64,000 nucleotides of DNA from Nocardioides_C sp963700955 (GCA_963700955.1 CAVOZH010000009.1:186001-250000), one strand, 5' to 3'; shown: positions 37,756 through 46,874, counted from the stretch's first letter. Made by a program: numbers and translations. Notes: generated from the sequence alone by a model not told the origin.

Positions 37756-38648
37756 GTCGCACCGCCCGAGCGGACCGCCGAGAGCCCTTCGGCGACCCGC
37801 GCGAAGTCCTCGACACCGAGGGACTCCCCGCGGGCCATCGGGCTGATCCCGGCGTGCGCGAGGGCCGCCTCGGCAGCCTCCGCCGACCCGGCCATGCCCT
37901 TGAGCGTCGAGCGGAGGGTCTTGCGGCGCTGGGCGAACGCCGCGTCGACGACCGCGAACACCTCCTCGCGGGTGGCCGAGACGGCCGGCGGGTCCCGCCG
38001 CTCCCAGGCGACGAGACCGGAGTCGACGTTCGGGGCGGGCCAGAAGACATTGCGGCCGATGGACCCGGCGCGGCGGACATCGGCGTACCAGGCTGCCTTG
38101 ACCGAGGGCACGCCGTAGGTGCGGGAGCCCGGCGCGGCGGCCAGGCGGTCGGCGACCTCGGCCTGCACCATCACGAGTCCCTTCTGCAGGGACGGCAGCA
38201 GCGCCAGCAGATGCAGCAGCACCGGCACCGAGACGTTGTAGGGGAGGTTGGCCACCAGCGCGGTCGGCGGTGGGCCGGGGAGCTCGCTGACCCGGAGCGC
38301 GTCGGCCTCCACGACCTCGAGGCGGTCGGCGTACGCCGGCGCGAACCTCTCGACGGTGGCGGGCAGCGCCTCCGCGAGCACTGGGTCCACCTCTATCGCG
38401 ACCACGCACGAGGCCGACCCCAGCAGCGCCAGGGTGAGCGACCCGAGCCCGGGACCGACCTCCACGACCACATCGGTGGGGTCGAGGTCGGCTGCACGGA
38501 CGATCCGGCGCACCGTGTTCGCGTCGATGACGAAGTTCTGGCCCCGTTGCTTGGTCGGCCGGATGCCGAGCGCCGCGGCCAGCGAACGAACATCCGCCGG
38601 ACCGAGAAGCCTCGGTCCGGCGGATGTCTTGTCGTTCTCGCTCACCAC
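37752..38648 (-). CDS. ksgA: 16S rRNA (A1518/A1519) dimethyltransferase
   Basis: About 298 residues. LLGPADVRSLAAALGIRPTKQRGQNFVIDANTVRRIV is the actinobacterial KsgA N-terminus, VVEVGPGLGSLTLALL binds SAM, and NLPYNVSVP is the catalytic NLPY motif. Two GTG codons (38648, 38645) are possible starts, with no clear ribosome binding site. A 17-bp perfect hairpin lies in codons 7-20. It lies 31 bp downstream of rpfB. Confidence 0.93.
   Translation of the reverse strand: MVSENDKTSAGPRLLGPADVRSLAAALGIRPTKQRGQNFVIDANTVRRIVRAADLDPTDVVVEVGPGLGSLTLALLGSASCVVAIEVDPVLAEALPATVERFAPAYADRLEVVEADALRVSELPGPPPTALVANLPYNVSVPVLLHLLALLPSLQKGLVMVQAEVADRLAAAPGSRTYGVPSVKAAWYADVRRAGSIGRNVFWPAPNVDSGLVAWERRDPPAVSATREEVFAVVDAAFAQRRKTLRSTLKGMAGSAEAAEAALAHAGISPMARGESLGVEDFARVAEGLSAVRSGGAT
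38584..38637 (-). repeat. Perfect hairpin inside the 5' end of ksgA
   Basis: A 17-bp perfect inverted repeat (38590-38606 with 38611-38627, loop AAGC), extended by 6 bp (38584-38589 with 38632-38637) after a 4-base bulge. It encodes ksgA residues about TSAGPRLLGPADV. Just after the rpfB stop, it could act as an attenuator between the two genes. Confidence 0.8.
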
Positions 38649-38679
38649 TCGCGTGAGCCTAGACGGTTCGGGTTCGTCC

Positions 38680-39795
38680 TTAGTATCCCGCACCGCAGAC
38701 CGGCCAGGCACCGTAGCCGCCGCTGGCGTCGCGGACCTTCTCGGCGATGGCGATCTGCTCCTCGCGGCTGTTCTCGTTCGGGTAGCCGGTGCCGCCGTAC
38801 GAGTGCCAGGTGGAGAGGTTGAACTGGAGGCCGCCGTAGTAGCCGTTGCCGGTGTTGGCCGCCCAGTTACCGCCGGACTCGCACTCCGCGATCTTGTCCC
38901 ACACGGAGTTGCCGCCGGCGAAGTTGGCCGTGGGCGCCTGCTTGGTGCCGACCCGCACGACCGCCTTGCGGGGCTCGCTGAGCACCTTCGAGCGGAGCTC
39001 CTTGCTGGCGACGAGCTTGCCGTTCTCGTAGCGGAGGCGGTAGACGACCGAGCGCGATCCGGCGTGCCCCTCGCGGACGACCTTCCGGTTGCCCTCGAGC
39101 ATCGACGAGTCGGCCTTCTCGATGGTCTCGTAGTCGACGTCCTCGGTGACCTTCTTCGTGAGGACGCGAACCCGGGTCAGGACGACCTTGTCGCCGTCCT
39201 TGAGCTTCGCGTTGTCGCCGGGCTTGACCACGTCGCGCTTGCCGACGTCGATCCCGAGGTCGTGGAGCGCCTCGGAGGCGGTCAGTGCCGGGACCGTGAC
39301 AGTGCGGGCCTTCTGGGCACCGTTCTGCAGGGTGATGGTCTTGGGCGTCACGACGTCGAGGTCGAGGCCTTCACGAGGCACGTCCGCGCTGCGGCTGACG
39401 GAGAGGTCGGCACCGGTGTAACGGAGACCGAGCTGGTCCAGAGCCGAGCTGACGTCGCTCGCGGTGACCCAGTAGCTCTTCTTCTTGCCGTCGACGCTGA
39501 CCTTCAGCTCCCGCGCGTAACGCACCGCGATCCGGGTGCCGTCGTTGACCTTCGTGTCGAGGCCGGGGGCGACCACGTCGCGCTCGCCGATGTCGATTCC
39601 CTCGTCCTTCAGCACGTCGCCGACGGTGCCGGCGAGGGTGCTGACCTGGTCGGCCTCACCGTCGACCGACAAGGTGACGGACTTGCTCATCGCGGCGTAG
39701 CCGACGGTGGTGGCGCCCACCGCCGTGATGACCGCGGCCACGAGGCCGACGAGGGCGAACCTGCTCTTGCTGAGTAGTGCGAAATAACGCCGCAC
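38680..39795 (-). CDS. rpfB: Resuscitation-promoting factor RpfB
   Basis: 371 residues from the GTG at 39795 (VRRYFALLSKSRFALVGL). A signal anchor occupies about residues 11-34. Three DUF348 repeats follow (e.g. TLSVDGEADQVSTLAGTVGDVL), then a G5 domain (VDYETIEKADSSMLEGNRKVVREG), then the catalytic lysozyme-like domain (SVWDKIAECESGGNWAANTGNGYYGGLQF, with the catalytic Glu in ECES). It cleaves peptidoglycan to restart growth. A GGAG lies four bases before the GTG; a longer frame to 39843 cannot be excluded. Confidence 0.93.
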   Translation of the reverse strand: MRRYFALLSKSRFALVGLVAAVITAVGATTVGYAAMSKSVTLSVDGEADQVSTLAGTVGDVLKDEGIDIGERDVVAPGLDTKVNDGTRIAVRYARELKVSVDGKKKSYWVTASDVSSALDQLGLRYTGADLSVSRSADVPREGLDLDVVTPKTITLQNGAQKARTVTVPALTASEALHDLGIDVGKRDVVKPGDNAKLKDGDKVVLTRVRVLTKKVTEDVDYETIEKADSSMLEGNRKVVREGHAGSRSVVYRLRYENGKLVASKELRSKVLSEPRKAVVRVGTKQAPTANFAGGNSVWDKIAECESGGNWAANTGNGYYGGLQFNLSTWHSYGGTGYPNENSREEQIAIAEKVRDASGGYGAWPVCGAGY

Positions 39796-40106
39796 GATGC
39801 TCCAATGGTCGTACTCCCCGGGCCGCAGGACGTGACAGCGCACGTGCTCGTCCTCGGGAGTACGCAGGGGTACTCATGTTGCGTGAGACGGCACAGCGGT
39901 CCCCACCGATGGGCGCCGGACGATGCCGGCTGGATCTGTGTGGACCCCCTAGGCGCTGCCCGAAAGCTTCCCCACTCCCGGCCAACAGTCACAAGACACT
40001 AACGAGGATGCCCACGCACACCAAGTCGAAACCCCCAAATCGTGACTCGACTCACCGCATCAACTAGCCCGTTCGGGCTACTTGCTGAGATTCGAGGTCA
40101 CCCGGA
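39796..40106. other. Non-coding region upstream of rpfB
   Basis: About 310 bp between the tatD stop and rpfB, with no supported gene and a lower GC content near 39980-40080. It must hold the rpfB promoter. I saw no convincing riboswitch. Confidence 0.5.
40065..40080 (-). terminator. Terminator-like hairpin after tatD
   Basis: TAGCCCG-TT-CGGGCTA, a 7-bp palindrome 27 bp past the tatD stop on the minus strand. Confidence 0.65.
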
Positions 40107-41003
40107 TCAGCCACCCCACGTGCCCCCGAACGCCTCGTCGGTGTTCGTGTCGACGGCCCGGCAGAGCCGCTCCAGGCCCGTTCCGAGGGTCTCCGCCATC
40201 GATCGCATGGTGATCGGGACCAGGTACGACGCGTTGGGCCGGCCGCGGTAGGGGGTCGGGGTCAGGTAGGGCGCGTCGGTCTCGACGAGGACCCTGTCGA
40301 GCGGGGTGACCCGCAGCGCCTCACGCAGGGGCTCGGCGTTCTTGAACGTGACCGTCCCGGCGAACGACAACCACGCTCCCCTGTCGAGGCACGCGCGGGC
40401 GAACTCCGCGTCGCCCGAGAAGCAGTGCATGACCACCCGGTCGGGGACGCCCTCCTCGTCGAGGATCCGGAGCACGTCGTCGTGGGCGTCGCGGTCGTGG
40501 ATCACGAGGGTCTTGTCGAGCCGCTTCGCCAGGTCGATGTGACGGCGGAACGACTCGTGCTGCGCGGGCCGACCTGCCTCGTCGGTCCGGAAGTAGTCGA
40601 GCCCGGTCTCCCCCACCGCGCGCACCCTGTCGCTGCCCGCGGCGAGCCGTTCGATCTCGTCGAGCGCCTGGTCCAGCCGGCCGTCGGCGGCGAGCAGCGG
40701 GGCCTCGTTGGGGTGCAGCGCGACACCGGCCACGATCGAGCCGAACCGCTCAGCGACGTCGACCGCCCACGCGGCGCCGGCAAGGTCACAGCCGATCTGC
40801 ACGATCCGCGGGACGCCGACCGAGGCGGCCTCGGCGAGCGCCTCCTCGACCGCCTGCCAGGAGCCGTCGGCGATGTCGAGATGGCAGTGGTTGTCGACAA
40901 CCGGGCACGGCAACGGCTCGGGTGCCGGAGGGCGGCTGAGGTCACGCTTGTCGCCGTCCGCGCTGCTCGATGACCGGTCGCGGGTGGGTGCGTCTGGCGC
41001 CAT
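40107..41003 (-). CDS. TatD family deoxyribonuclease
   Basis: 298-residue metal-dependent hydrolase with a TIM barrel. VVDNHCHLDIADGS holds the metal His pair; VGETGLDYFR, VIHDRDAHDD, HCFSGDAEFA and the final VLVETDAPYLTP provide the other ligands. Position next to rpfB and ksgA is conserved (Rv1008). The first 35 residues are a polar extension. A DNA-repair or 3'-exonuclease role is inferred from family members. Confidence 0.93.
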   Translation of the reverse strand: MAPDAPTRDRSSSSADGDKRDLSRPPAPEPLPCPVVDNHCHLDIADGSWQAVEEALAEAASVGVPRIVQIGCDLAGAAWAVDVAERFGSIVAGVALHPNEAPLLAADGRLDQALDEIERLAAGSDRVRAVGETGLDYFRTDEAGRPAQHESFRRHIDLAKRLDKTLVIHDRDAHDDVLRILDEEGVPDRVVMHCFSGDAEFARACLDRGAWLSFAGTVTFKNAEPLREALRVTPLDRVLVETDAPYLTPTPYRGRPNASYLVPITMRSMAETLGTGLERLCRAVDTNTDEAFGGTWGG

Positions 41004-41027
41004 GCGGCGGAGTCTACGAGGGCCGTT

Positions 41028-41879
41028 CTACTTCTTGTGCACGGCGTCGTAGACGACCCGCTTGGGCAGTCCGGCGCGCCGTGCCACGTCGAGGATCGCG
41101 TCCTTGCGCGTGCTGCCCTCGGCCTCCGTCTCGGCCACGAGAGCCGCCAGGGACGCCGGGTCGGTGGGTACGTCGGACGTGGCGGTCGCGCCCTCGACGA
41201 CCAGCGTGACCTCCCCGCGCACCCCGTCGGCGGCCCACGCCGCGAGGTCGGCTAGCCCTGCCCGTCGTACCTCCTCGTGGGTCTTGGTCAGCTCCCGGCA
41301 CACCGCGGCGCGGCGTTCTCCACCGAAGGTCTCCGCCATCGCGGAGAGCGTCGCCTCGGTGCGGTGCGGCGCCTCGAAGAAGACCATCGTGCGCTCCTCC
41401 GCGGCCAGCGAGCCGAGCCTCCGGGCCCGCTCGCCGGCCTTGCGCGGGAGGAAACCCTCGAAGCAGAACCGGTCCACGGGCAGCCCGGACACCGCGAGCG
41501 CGGTCAGCACCGCGGACGGCCCGGGCACCGCGGTGATCGCGATGTCGCGCTCGACCGCCGCGGCGACGAGGCGGTAGCCGGGGTCGGAGACGCTCGGCAT
41601 CCCCGCGTCGGTCACGACGAGCACCCGCTGTCCGGACTCGAGCGCCTCGACCAGGGCGGGGGTGCGTGCCGACTCGTTGCCCTCGAAGTAGGACACGACG
41701 CGCCCGCTGATCGCGACCCCGAGGTCAGTGCACAGCCGTTTGAGCCGGCGCGTGTCCTCCGCCGCGACGACGTCGGCGGTGGCGAGCTCGGTCGCGAGCC
41801 GCGGAGGCGCGTCCTCCACCCGCCCGATCGGCGTCGCAGCAAGGACGAGCACTCCGGAGTCGGTCACGCCGCGCATCAT
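41028..41879 (-). CDS. rsmI: 16S rRNA (cytidine(1402)-2'-O)-methyltransferase
   Basis: 283-residue tetrapyrrole-methylase-fold enzyme. LVLAATPIGRVEDAPPRLATEL, VAAEDTRRLKRL, VLVVTDAGMPSVSDPGY and ITAVPGPSAVLTALAVSGLP are the RsmI signatures. Several starts are possible (ATG 41879 or 41876, or GTG at 41867). Divergent from the mannosyltransferase with 44 bp between; this pair is like Rv1002c-Rv1003. The metG gene that follows in M. tuberculosis is absent here. Confidence 0.94.
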   Translation of the reverse strand: MMRGVTDSGVLVLAATPIGRVEDAPPRLATELATADVVAAEDTRRLKRLCTDLGVAISGRVVSYFEGNESARTPALVEALESGQRVLVVTDAGMPSVSDPGYRLVAAAVERDIAITAVPGPSAVLTALAVSGLPVDRFCFEGFLPRKAGERARRLGSLAAEERTMVFFEAPHRTEATLSAMAETFGGERRAAVCRELTKTHEEVRRAGLADLAAWAADGVRGEVTLVVEGATATSDVPTDPASLAALVAETEAEGSTRKDAILDVARRAGLPKRVVYDAVHKK

Positions 41880-41923
41880 GCCATCAGGCCGACCTGGTGT
41901 TGCGGCCTCCGTAGCATGGGCGC

Positions 41924-43600
41924 GTGACGACGACCTTGGAGCCGCCCGGGCCGACGCGTCGGCGCACGATTGGGCTCTCCCGGACCGCCGACGGCCGACC
42001 TGTCCCGAGCGCGCGTCGCAGGATGGTCCCCTCGATCAGGCACCTCGACCGTCGTACCGGCTGGCTCGCGACCCTGGCCGTGACGGCCCTCGCGGGACTG
42101 TTGCGCTTGTGGCACCTCGGCCGGCCGCACGAGTTCCTCTTCGACGAGACGTACTACGCGAAGGACGCCTGGTCGCTGGTCCAGCACGGTTACACGACCG
42201 GCTACGGCGCGGGCGCGGACCAGAAGATCCTCGCCGGGCGGGTGCACGGGATCTTCAGCGACTCACCGAGCATGATCGTCCACCCCGAGGTCGGGAAGTG
42301 GCTGATCGGAACGGGCGAGTCCGTCTTCGGGATGAACCCGTTCGGCTGGCGGGTCGCAGCCGCTGTGGTCGGCACGCTGATGGTGCTCGTGCTCATCCGG
42401 CTGGTCCGCCGTCTCACCGGCTCGACACTCCTCGGTTGCACCGCCGGACTGCTGCTCACCTTCGACGGCCTGCACTTCTCGATGTCGCGGCTCGCCCTGC
42501 TCGACGTGTTCATGAGCTTCTTCCTGCTCGCCGCGGTGGCGGCGCTCGTCGCAGACCGCGACTGGAGCCGGCTCCGGATGGCCAAGCGCGTGCCCGCCGG
42601 ATGGAGCGCCGGGCCCCACGACTGGGGGCCGTTGCGCGGGCTCTGGTTCAGACCCTGGCGCCTCCTTGCGGGAGTGATGTTCGGCCTCGCGGTCGGCACC
42701 AAGTGGAACGCGGTGTTTCCGCTCGCCGCCTTCGCCCTGCTCGTGTGGGCCTGGGACGCCGGTGCCCGGCGTTCACTGGGAGTACGCCGGGCGTGGCTGA
42801 GGTCGGCCATAGCCGATGCGCTGCCCGCGGTCTTCTACCTCGTCGTCGTGGCCCTGATCGTCTACGTCGTGACCTGGACCGGGTGGCTGCTGCACGCCTC
42901 GGACTACGAACGGGCGCTCTCCGACACCCAGTACGGCGCCCCCTGGGGCTCCTACATCGACCACGACGCCCACGGGTTCGGACCGGAGCTCGTCCAGTCG
43001 CTGCGGTCGTTGTGGAACTACCACCAGGACGTCTACACCTTCCACACCCGCGGCCTGATCGGCTCCAAGCACGTCTACCAGTCCGACCCGAAGGGCTGGC
43101 TGCTCCTGAACCGGCCGGTCGGCATCGACGCGGACCTCGGGATCAAGCCCGGCACGGAGGGCTGCAACGCCCCGAAGGGGAGCACGTGCCTGCGCCAGAT
43201 GATCCTGCTCGGCACCCCGGTGCTGTGGTGGGGCGGGCTGCTGGCCCTGCTCTACGCGCTCTTCGCCTGGGTGGCGCGCCGCGACTGGCGCTTCGGCGTG
43301 GCGGTGGTCGGCGTGGCCTCGACCTGGCTGCCGTGGCTGAGGTACGACGACCGGCCGATCTTCTCGTTCTACGCGGTCGCCACGATCCCCTTCACGATCA
43401 TCGCGACCACCCTGCTCATCGGGCACCTGATGGGCGGCCAGCGAGCGTCGTACCGACGTCGGATGCTCGGGACCGTCGTCGCCGGCTCCTTCGTCGTGCT
43501 CGTCGTGCTGAACTTCGCGTGGTTCTGGCCGATCTACACCGACCAGCTCGTCACGACACGGGAATGGCTCCAGCGGATCTGGTTCCGCGCCTGGATCTGA
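41924..43600 (+). CDS. pmt: Protein O-mannosyltransferase (GT39)
   Basis: 558-residue polytopic membrane enzyme. HEFLFDETYYAKDAWSLVQ contains the catalytic Asp-Glu of the GT-C fold on the first extracellular loop, and about ten hydrophobic helices follow, with the conserved TKWNAVFPLAAF. It transfers mannose from polyprenyl-phospho-mannose to exported proteins; Rv1002c is the homologue by family and position. Start is GTG at 41924. Confidence 0.93.
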   Translation: MTTTLEPPGPTRRRTIGLSRTADGRPVPSARRRMVPSIRHLDRRTGWLATLAVTALAGLLRLWHLGRPHEFLFDETYYAKDAWSLVQHGYTTGYGAGADQKILAGRVHGIFSDSPSMIVHPEVGKWLIGTGESVFGMNPFGWRVAAAVVGTLMVLVLIRLVRRLTGSTLLGCTAGLLLTFDGLHFSMSRLALLDVFMSFFLLAAVAALVADRDWSRLRMAKRVPAGWSAGPHDWGPLRGLWFRPWRLLAGVMFGLAVGTKWNAVFPLAAFALLVWAWDAGARRSLGVRRAWLRSAIADALPAVFYLVVVALIVYVVTWTGWLLHASDYERALSDTQYGAPWGSYIDHDAHGFGPELVQSLRSLWNYHQDVYTFHTRGLIGSKHVYQSDPKGWLLLNRPVGIDADLGIKPGTEGCNAPKGSTCLRQMILLGTPVLWWGGLLALLYALFAWVARRDWRFGVAVVGVASTWLPWLRYDDRPIFSFYAVATIPFTIIATTLLIGHLMGGQRASYRRRMLGTVVAGSFVVLVVLNFAWFWPIYTDQLVTTREWLQRIWFRAWI

Positions 43601-43624
43601 CCTCCGGTCGCGCGGCCGGAGGTC
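43599..43624 (+). terminator. Terminator-like hairpin at the pmt stop, followed by a partial duplicate
   Basis: Stem GACCTCCGG/CCGGAGGTC (43599-43607 and 43616-43624) overlaps the pmt stop codon. A near-copy of the left part, GATCTGACCTCGGGTCGCGC, follows at about 43626. Confidence 0.75.
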
Positions 43625-43653
43625 GGATCTGACCTCGGGTCGCGCGGCCGGGT

Positions 43654-44781
43654 TCAGCGGCCGTAGATGCGCTGAGCGACGGCCTTCTTCGCCGTCACCA
43701 GCCCTTCGAGCGCTGAGCCGAAGCCGGCGTCACCGTGGGTGGCAGGGGCGGCCTCGCCGGGCGTCCCGATGGCCCAGCGCGAACCCTTGTCGACCAGGTC
43801 CTGGTGGGTGACGTCGTCGTATCCCGGCTTGACCGGGAAGGCGACGCCCCACGCGCCCGCTGCGGCGGCAGCGAGGTGCAGCGAGTCGCGGGTGGTGATC
43901 CAGCGCTGGCCGCGCCGAGCGGGCAGCCCTTCGCGAAGCACCTCGGTGAACGGGTAGAACCGCATGCCGGGCAGCTCGGACTCGATCATCTCGAAGACCA
44001 CGCGGTCCTGGCCCGGGATCGCCTCGATGTAGCCGATCTTCTCCGGACGCAGCCCCCACGCCTTGGCCGTCTCGACTGCGCTCTTGGCGAGCGCCTCGAC
44101 GCCACCGTCGGTCTCGACGAGGTCGGACTGGAGGCAGATCATCGTGGAGACGCTGTCGCGGGGGTCGTAGGCCTCGCGGTCCCCGAGGGCGAGCAGGGCG
44201 TCGTCTCCGGTGTCGGTCACCGTGTCCGCGGAGAAGAGCTCGCGCGAGCGGGCGTCGCGTACGTCGACCACGGCATAGCTCGAGGTGAGGCGGTCGAGCG
44301 TCTCACCCTTCGTGGCGACCGGGAGCAGACCGACGCCGGTCATCGCGACGCGCTTGTCGTACTCCGTCGCGAGCACATGTCCGGCCGCGAGGAGGCCGAT
44401 GTGACGGGGCCACAGAGAGCTGACGTAGCCGCCACCGATGACGTGGACCACGTCGACGGTGTGCAGCAGCTCGATGCCCGCGGCGCGGTGCGCGTAGCCG
44501 AAACCGGGTTGCCGCGCAGCCTGGGACACGAAGTCGACGACCTCCTCGGCGTCCTCGGTCGGCGCCGCCAGGCTGACCCGGAAAAGCGTGTCGACGAAGC
44601 GGACGTTGGGGTGCAGGTGGCCCAGGAAGAGCTGAGCACCACCCGGGTTGGGACAGTCGAGGAACACCTCCGCGTCGGGCTCGCTCGCAGCGAGATGGCG
44701 CAGCCATGCGGCCGCGACAGCCTCGTCGCCGTAGCAGGGGTATCCCGACGACCCGACCAGATAGATCCGGCGACCTGCCAT
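43654..44781 (-). CDS. Polysaccharide pyruvyl transferase family protein
   Basis: 375 residues. RIYLVGSSGYPCYGDEAVAAAWLRHLAA is the N-terminal GT-like motif with Gly-Asp, DVVHVIGGGYVSSLWPRH and KPGYDDVTHQDLVDKGSRW are family signatures. It probably adds a ketal pyruvate to a cell-envelope glycan. GAGGAG precedes the ATG at 44781 by eight bases, so the seven-residue upstream extension is rejected. No polymer genes adjoin it. Confidence 0.82.
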   Translation of the reverse strand: MAGRRIYLVGSSGYPCYGDEAVAAAWLRHLAASEPDAEVFLDCPNPGGAQLFLGHLHPNVRFVDTLFRVSLAAPTEDAEEVVDFVSQAARQPGFGYAHRAAGIELLHTVDVVHVIGGGYVSSLWPRHIGLLAAGHVLATEYDKRVAMTGVGLLPVATKGETLDRLTSSYAVVDVRDARSRELFSADTVTDTGDDALLALGDREAYDPRDSVSTMICLQSDLVETDGGVEALAKSAVETAKAWGLRPEKIGYIEAIPGQDRVVFEMIESELPGMRFYPFTEVLREGLPARRGQRWITTRDSLHLAAAAAGAWGVAFPVKPGYDDVTHQDLVDKGSRWAIGTPGEAAPATHGDAGFGSALEGLVTAKKAVAQRIYGR

Positions 44782-44948
44782 ACGTCTGACTCCTCGACTC
44801 ATGGGGGCGCCACAGGGACGCCGCCCGTCGTACCTCGGCCGTTGCGAAGGCTAACGCACCGTGGTCGGCATCGAGAGCACCACCATGTGGGCGGACCGGA
44901 CCGGGCTCAGTCCATCCTCGGGAGCCATGCACGGCTCACCGTGATGGG

Positions 44949-45128
44949 TCAGAGCGGCACGCCGAAGAGAACGTGTCCGTGCTTGATGCACTCGTGATGA
45001 CGAACGATGCCGTGATCGTGGGAGCAGGTCATTCGCCCCTCCTCGCTCGCTGCCACAGCGCCGTAGCCTGTGATGAGCACGTTGAGGGTAATTGCGACCA
45101 GCACGGCTGTTCCGAGCTTCCTTGTCAT
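44949..45128 (-). CDS. Small exported protein, His/Cys-rich C-terminus
   Basis: 59 residues. MTRKLGTAVLVAITLNVLITGYGAVAAS looks like a signal peptide with a cut after AVA. The mature part (about 32 residues) has CSHDHGIVRHHECIKHGHV, with two Cys and six His, which could bind metal. GAGGTG lies four to five bases before the ATG. A longer upstream frame was rejected. The rest of 44803-45266 shows no gene. Confidence 0.6.
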   Translation of the reverse strand: MTRKLGTAVLVAITLNVLITGYGAVAASEEGRMTCSHDHGIVRHHECIKHGHVLFGVPL

Positions 45129-45266
45129 TTTCACCTCTTTCGTCCCTGACCGTTGTACCCGCGTGCCGCCGCACCGCATCATCGCCACGCGTCGGAGGAC
45201 ACACGCGACCCATGTGGTCTGGACAACAGCAGCCCCACCCTGCAATGGGGGGACCCGCCTCCGCTG

Positions 45267-45863
45267 CTACAGAATCCGCGCGCCCGAGTCACTCATCGCC
45301 CCTAGGGCCGCCCTGCCGTCGCCCGGGCTGAGGTTGACCGGTCGCGTCCCCTCACTCAGGACGGTGACCTGGTAACCAAGGCTCCGCGCTTCGAGCACAG
45401 TGTCTTTGACGCAGACATCGAGGGCAAGACCGACGACCACCAACTTCTGGATGGCGCGCTCTTTGAGCAGGTCATCGAGCCCGGTCGTGCGGGTCTCGCC
45501 GTTGACCGGGTGTTGCACCGTGAAACCGGAGTATCCGTCCTCCCCGCCCGTGCCCTTCCTGACGATGGCGCCCACGACGTCGAGGTCGTCATGGAATCGG
45601 GCACCCCAGGTTCCCTGAACACAATGGGTCGGCCAGATGCCGCCGTCCTTGGCGAAGTGTGGCGTCGTCTCCGGGTGCCAGTCCTGGGTGTAGATCACCA
45701 GACCGCCGCTACTCTGCGTCGCCCGGACCTCGTCGTTGACTGCCGGAATGATCTCCTCGCCACCTCTCACGTACAGGCCACCCTCGGGGTGGGCGAAGTC
45801 GTTCTGCACGTCCACCACGATCAGGGCCGTGGCGTCGTCGTACGAGATGGGTCGACCAGGCAT
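45267..45863 (-). CDS. pncA: Nicotinamidase/isochorismatase family, PncA-like
   Basis: 198 residues. Catalytic triad D18 (VVDVQND), K103 (VRKG) and C151 (LALDVCVKD). Metal-site residues D61 and H63 (DWHP) plus H80 are the PncA arrangement, which separates it from isochorismatases. The enzyme converts nicotinamide to nicotinate in NAD salvage. GGAGG precedes the ATG at 45863. Confidence 0.92.
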   Translation of the reverse strand: MPGRPISYDDATALIVVDVQNDFAHPEGGLYVRGGEEIIPAVNDEVRATQSSGGLVIYTQDWHPETTPHFAKDGGIWPTHCVQGTWGARFHDDLDVVGAIVRKGTGGEDGYSGFTVQHPVNGETRTTGLDDLLKERAIQKLVVVGLALDVCVKDTVLEARSLGYQVTVLSEGTRPVNLSPGDGRAALGAMSDSGARIL

Positions 45864-46035
45864 TTCTTCCTCCGTTCCTATAGACAGCACGCCGCGCGGT
45901 CAGATTCAAGAGCTGTACGCCGATTCCTGGACCGGACGTTGCTCGCCCCGGTCGGGCTGGGGTCAAGTGCACGGCACCGACGCCGAAGGTGTGGGCCCGG
46001 AGTGAACGCTTCAGGAGGCACACCAACCGAGCATC

Positions 46036-46069
46036 GCCGCTCTGTGTTGACAGCCGCTCTGTGTTGACA
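46036..46069 (+). repeat. Perfect 17-bp tandem repeat containing TTGACA
   Basis: GCCGCTCTGTGTTGACA occurs twice in a row (46036-46052, 46053-46069). Each copy ends in a consensus -35 hexamer. The second is about 30 bp before the ATG at 46099, so transcription could begin at or near the start codon (leaderless). Confidence 0.7.
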
Positions 46070-46098
46070 ACTGCGCCACGCCGACGGTTGATGAAGGC

Positions 46099-46857
46099 AT
46101 GGTGGAACAGCCCACAGTTTTCTGGAAGCCAGCCTGGTTGAGAACGGCCGCCGCCGTTGTGCCTCTGCTGGTTGCTCTGCTGCTTTCGGCCTGGCGGGAC
46201 TCCATCAGCACAGCCACCGACGTCTTGGTGCTCGTTTCCATCGTCGTCGCTGCCTCAGCAACTGGCGACCGATGGGCAGGGATCACGGCCGCCTTGTCCA
46301 GTGCGGTCTGGTTCGACTTCTTCCTGACCCAGCCCTACCTGCGCTTCGCCATCACCGACGCCAACGACATCGAAGCGACCGTCCTCCTGCTCCTCATCGG
46401 CGCAGTCGTCACCGAGGTGGCGCTGTGGGGTCGCCGCCAGCAAGCCCGCGCCAGCCGCCGCGAGGGCTACCTCGATGGCGTGCTCGGCACCGCCGAGCTC
46501 GTGCTCGTGAGGCATGACTCGGTGGAGAGCCTGATCGGCACGGTCAATGACCAGATCACCGATGTGCTCGGTATCGCCCAGTGTCGGTTCGTCGCAGGTC
46601 GAAACTACGACCCACAGATGGCTGTCCTCGACCACGACGGGTCTGTGACCCGACTCGGTCACCCGGTGAACGTCGACCGAGATGGGCTCCCGACGGACGA
46701 CGAGACGGTGCTGCTGGTGCACCGGGGCGGCGATGTGGTCGGTCACTTCGTGCTTACCTCGGCCAGTCATGTCGCGTGGCCGACGTTGGAGCAGCGTCGG
46801 GTGGCGGTGTTGCTGGCCGATCAGGTGGCGTCCTTGCTGGGTGACCGACCTGCCTGA
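46099..46857 (+). CDS. DUF4118-domain membrane protein (truncated KdpD-like sensor)
   Basis: 252 residues. Residues 10-110 hold three to four transmembrane helices of the KdpD sensor type (WLRTAAAVVPLLVALLLSAWRD, LVLVSIVVAASATGDRWAGITAALSSAVWFDFFLTQPYLRF). The second half is a soluble GAF-like domain (SLIGTVNDQITDVLGIAQCRFVAG to the end). No histidine kinase domain is present, so it is a sensor without output. It ends with a hairpin terminator. Confidence 0.8.
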   Translation: MVEQPTVFWKPAWLRTAAAVVPLLVALLLSAWRDSISTATDVLVLVSIVVAASATGDRWAGITAALSSAVWFDFFLTQPYLRFAITDANDIEATVLLLLIGAVVTEVALWGRRQQARASRREGYLDGVLGTAELVLVRHDSVESLIGTVNDQITDVLGIAQCRFVAGRNYDPQMAVLDHDGSVTRLGHPVNVDRDGLPTDDETVLLVHRGGDVVGHFVLTSASHVAWPTLEQRRVAVLLADQVASLLGDRPA

Positions 46858-46874
46858 CCGCCGATGCCGCAGCT

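Noticed and set aside
36814..38409. Extended ispE frame
   Set aside because: The extra 218 codons lie opposite or over ksgA; the ATGA overlap at 37752-37755 fixes the start.
39796..40106. Possible c-di-AMP (ydaO) riboswitch before rpfB
   Set aside because: Rpf genes often have this riboswitch, but the conserved terminal elements were not found on either strand.
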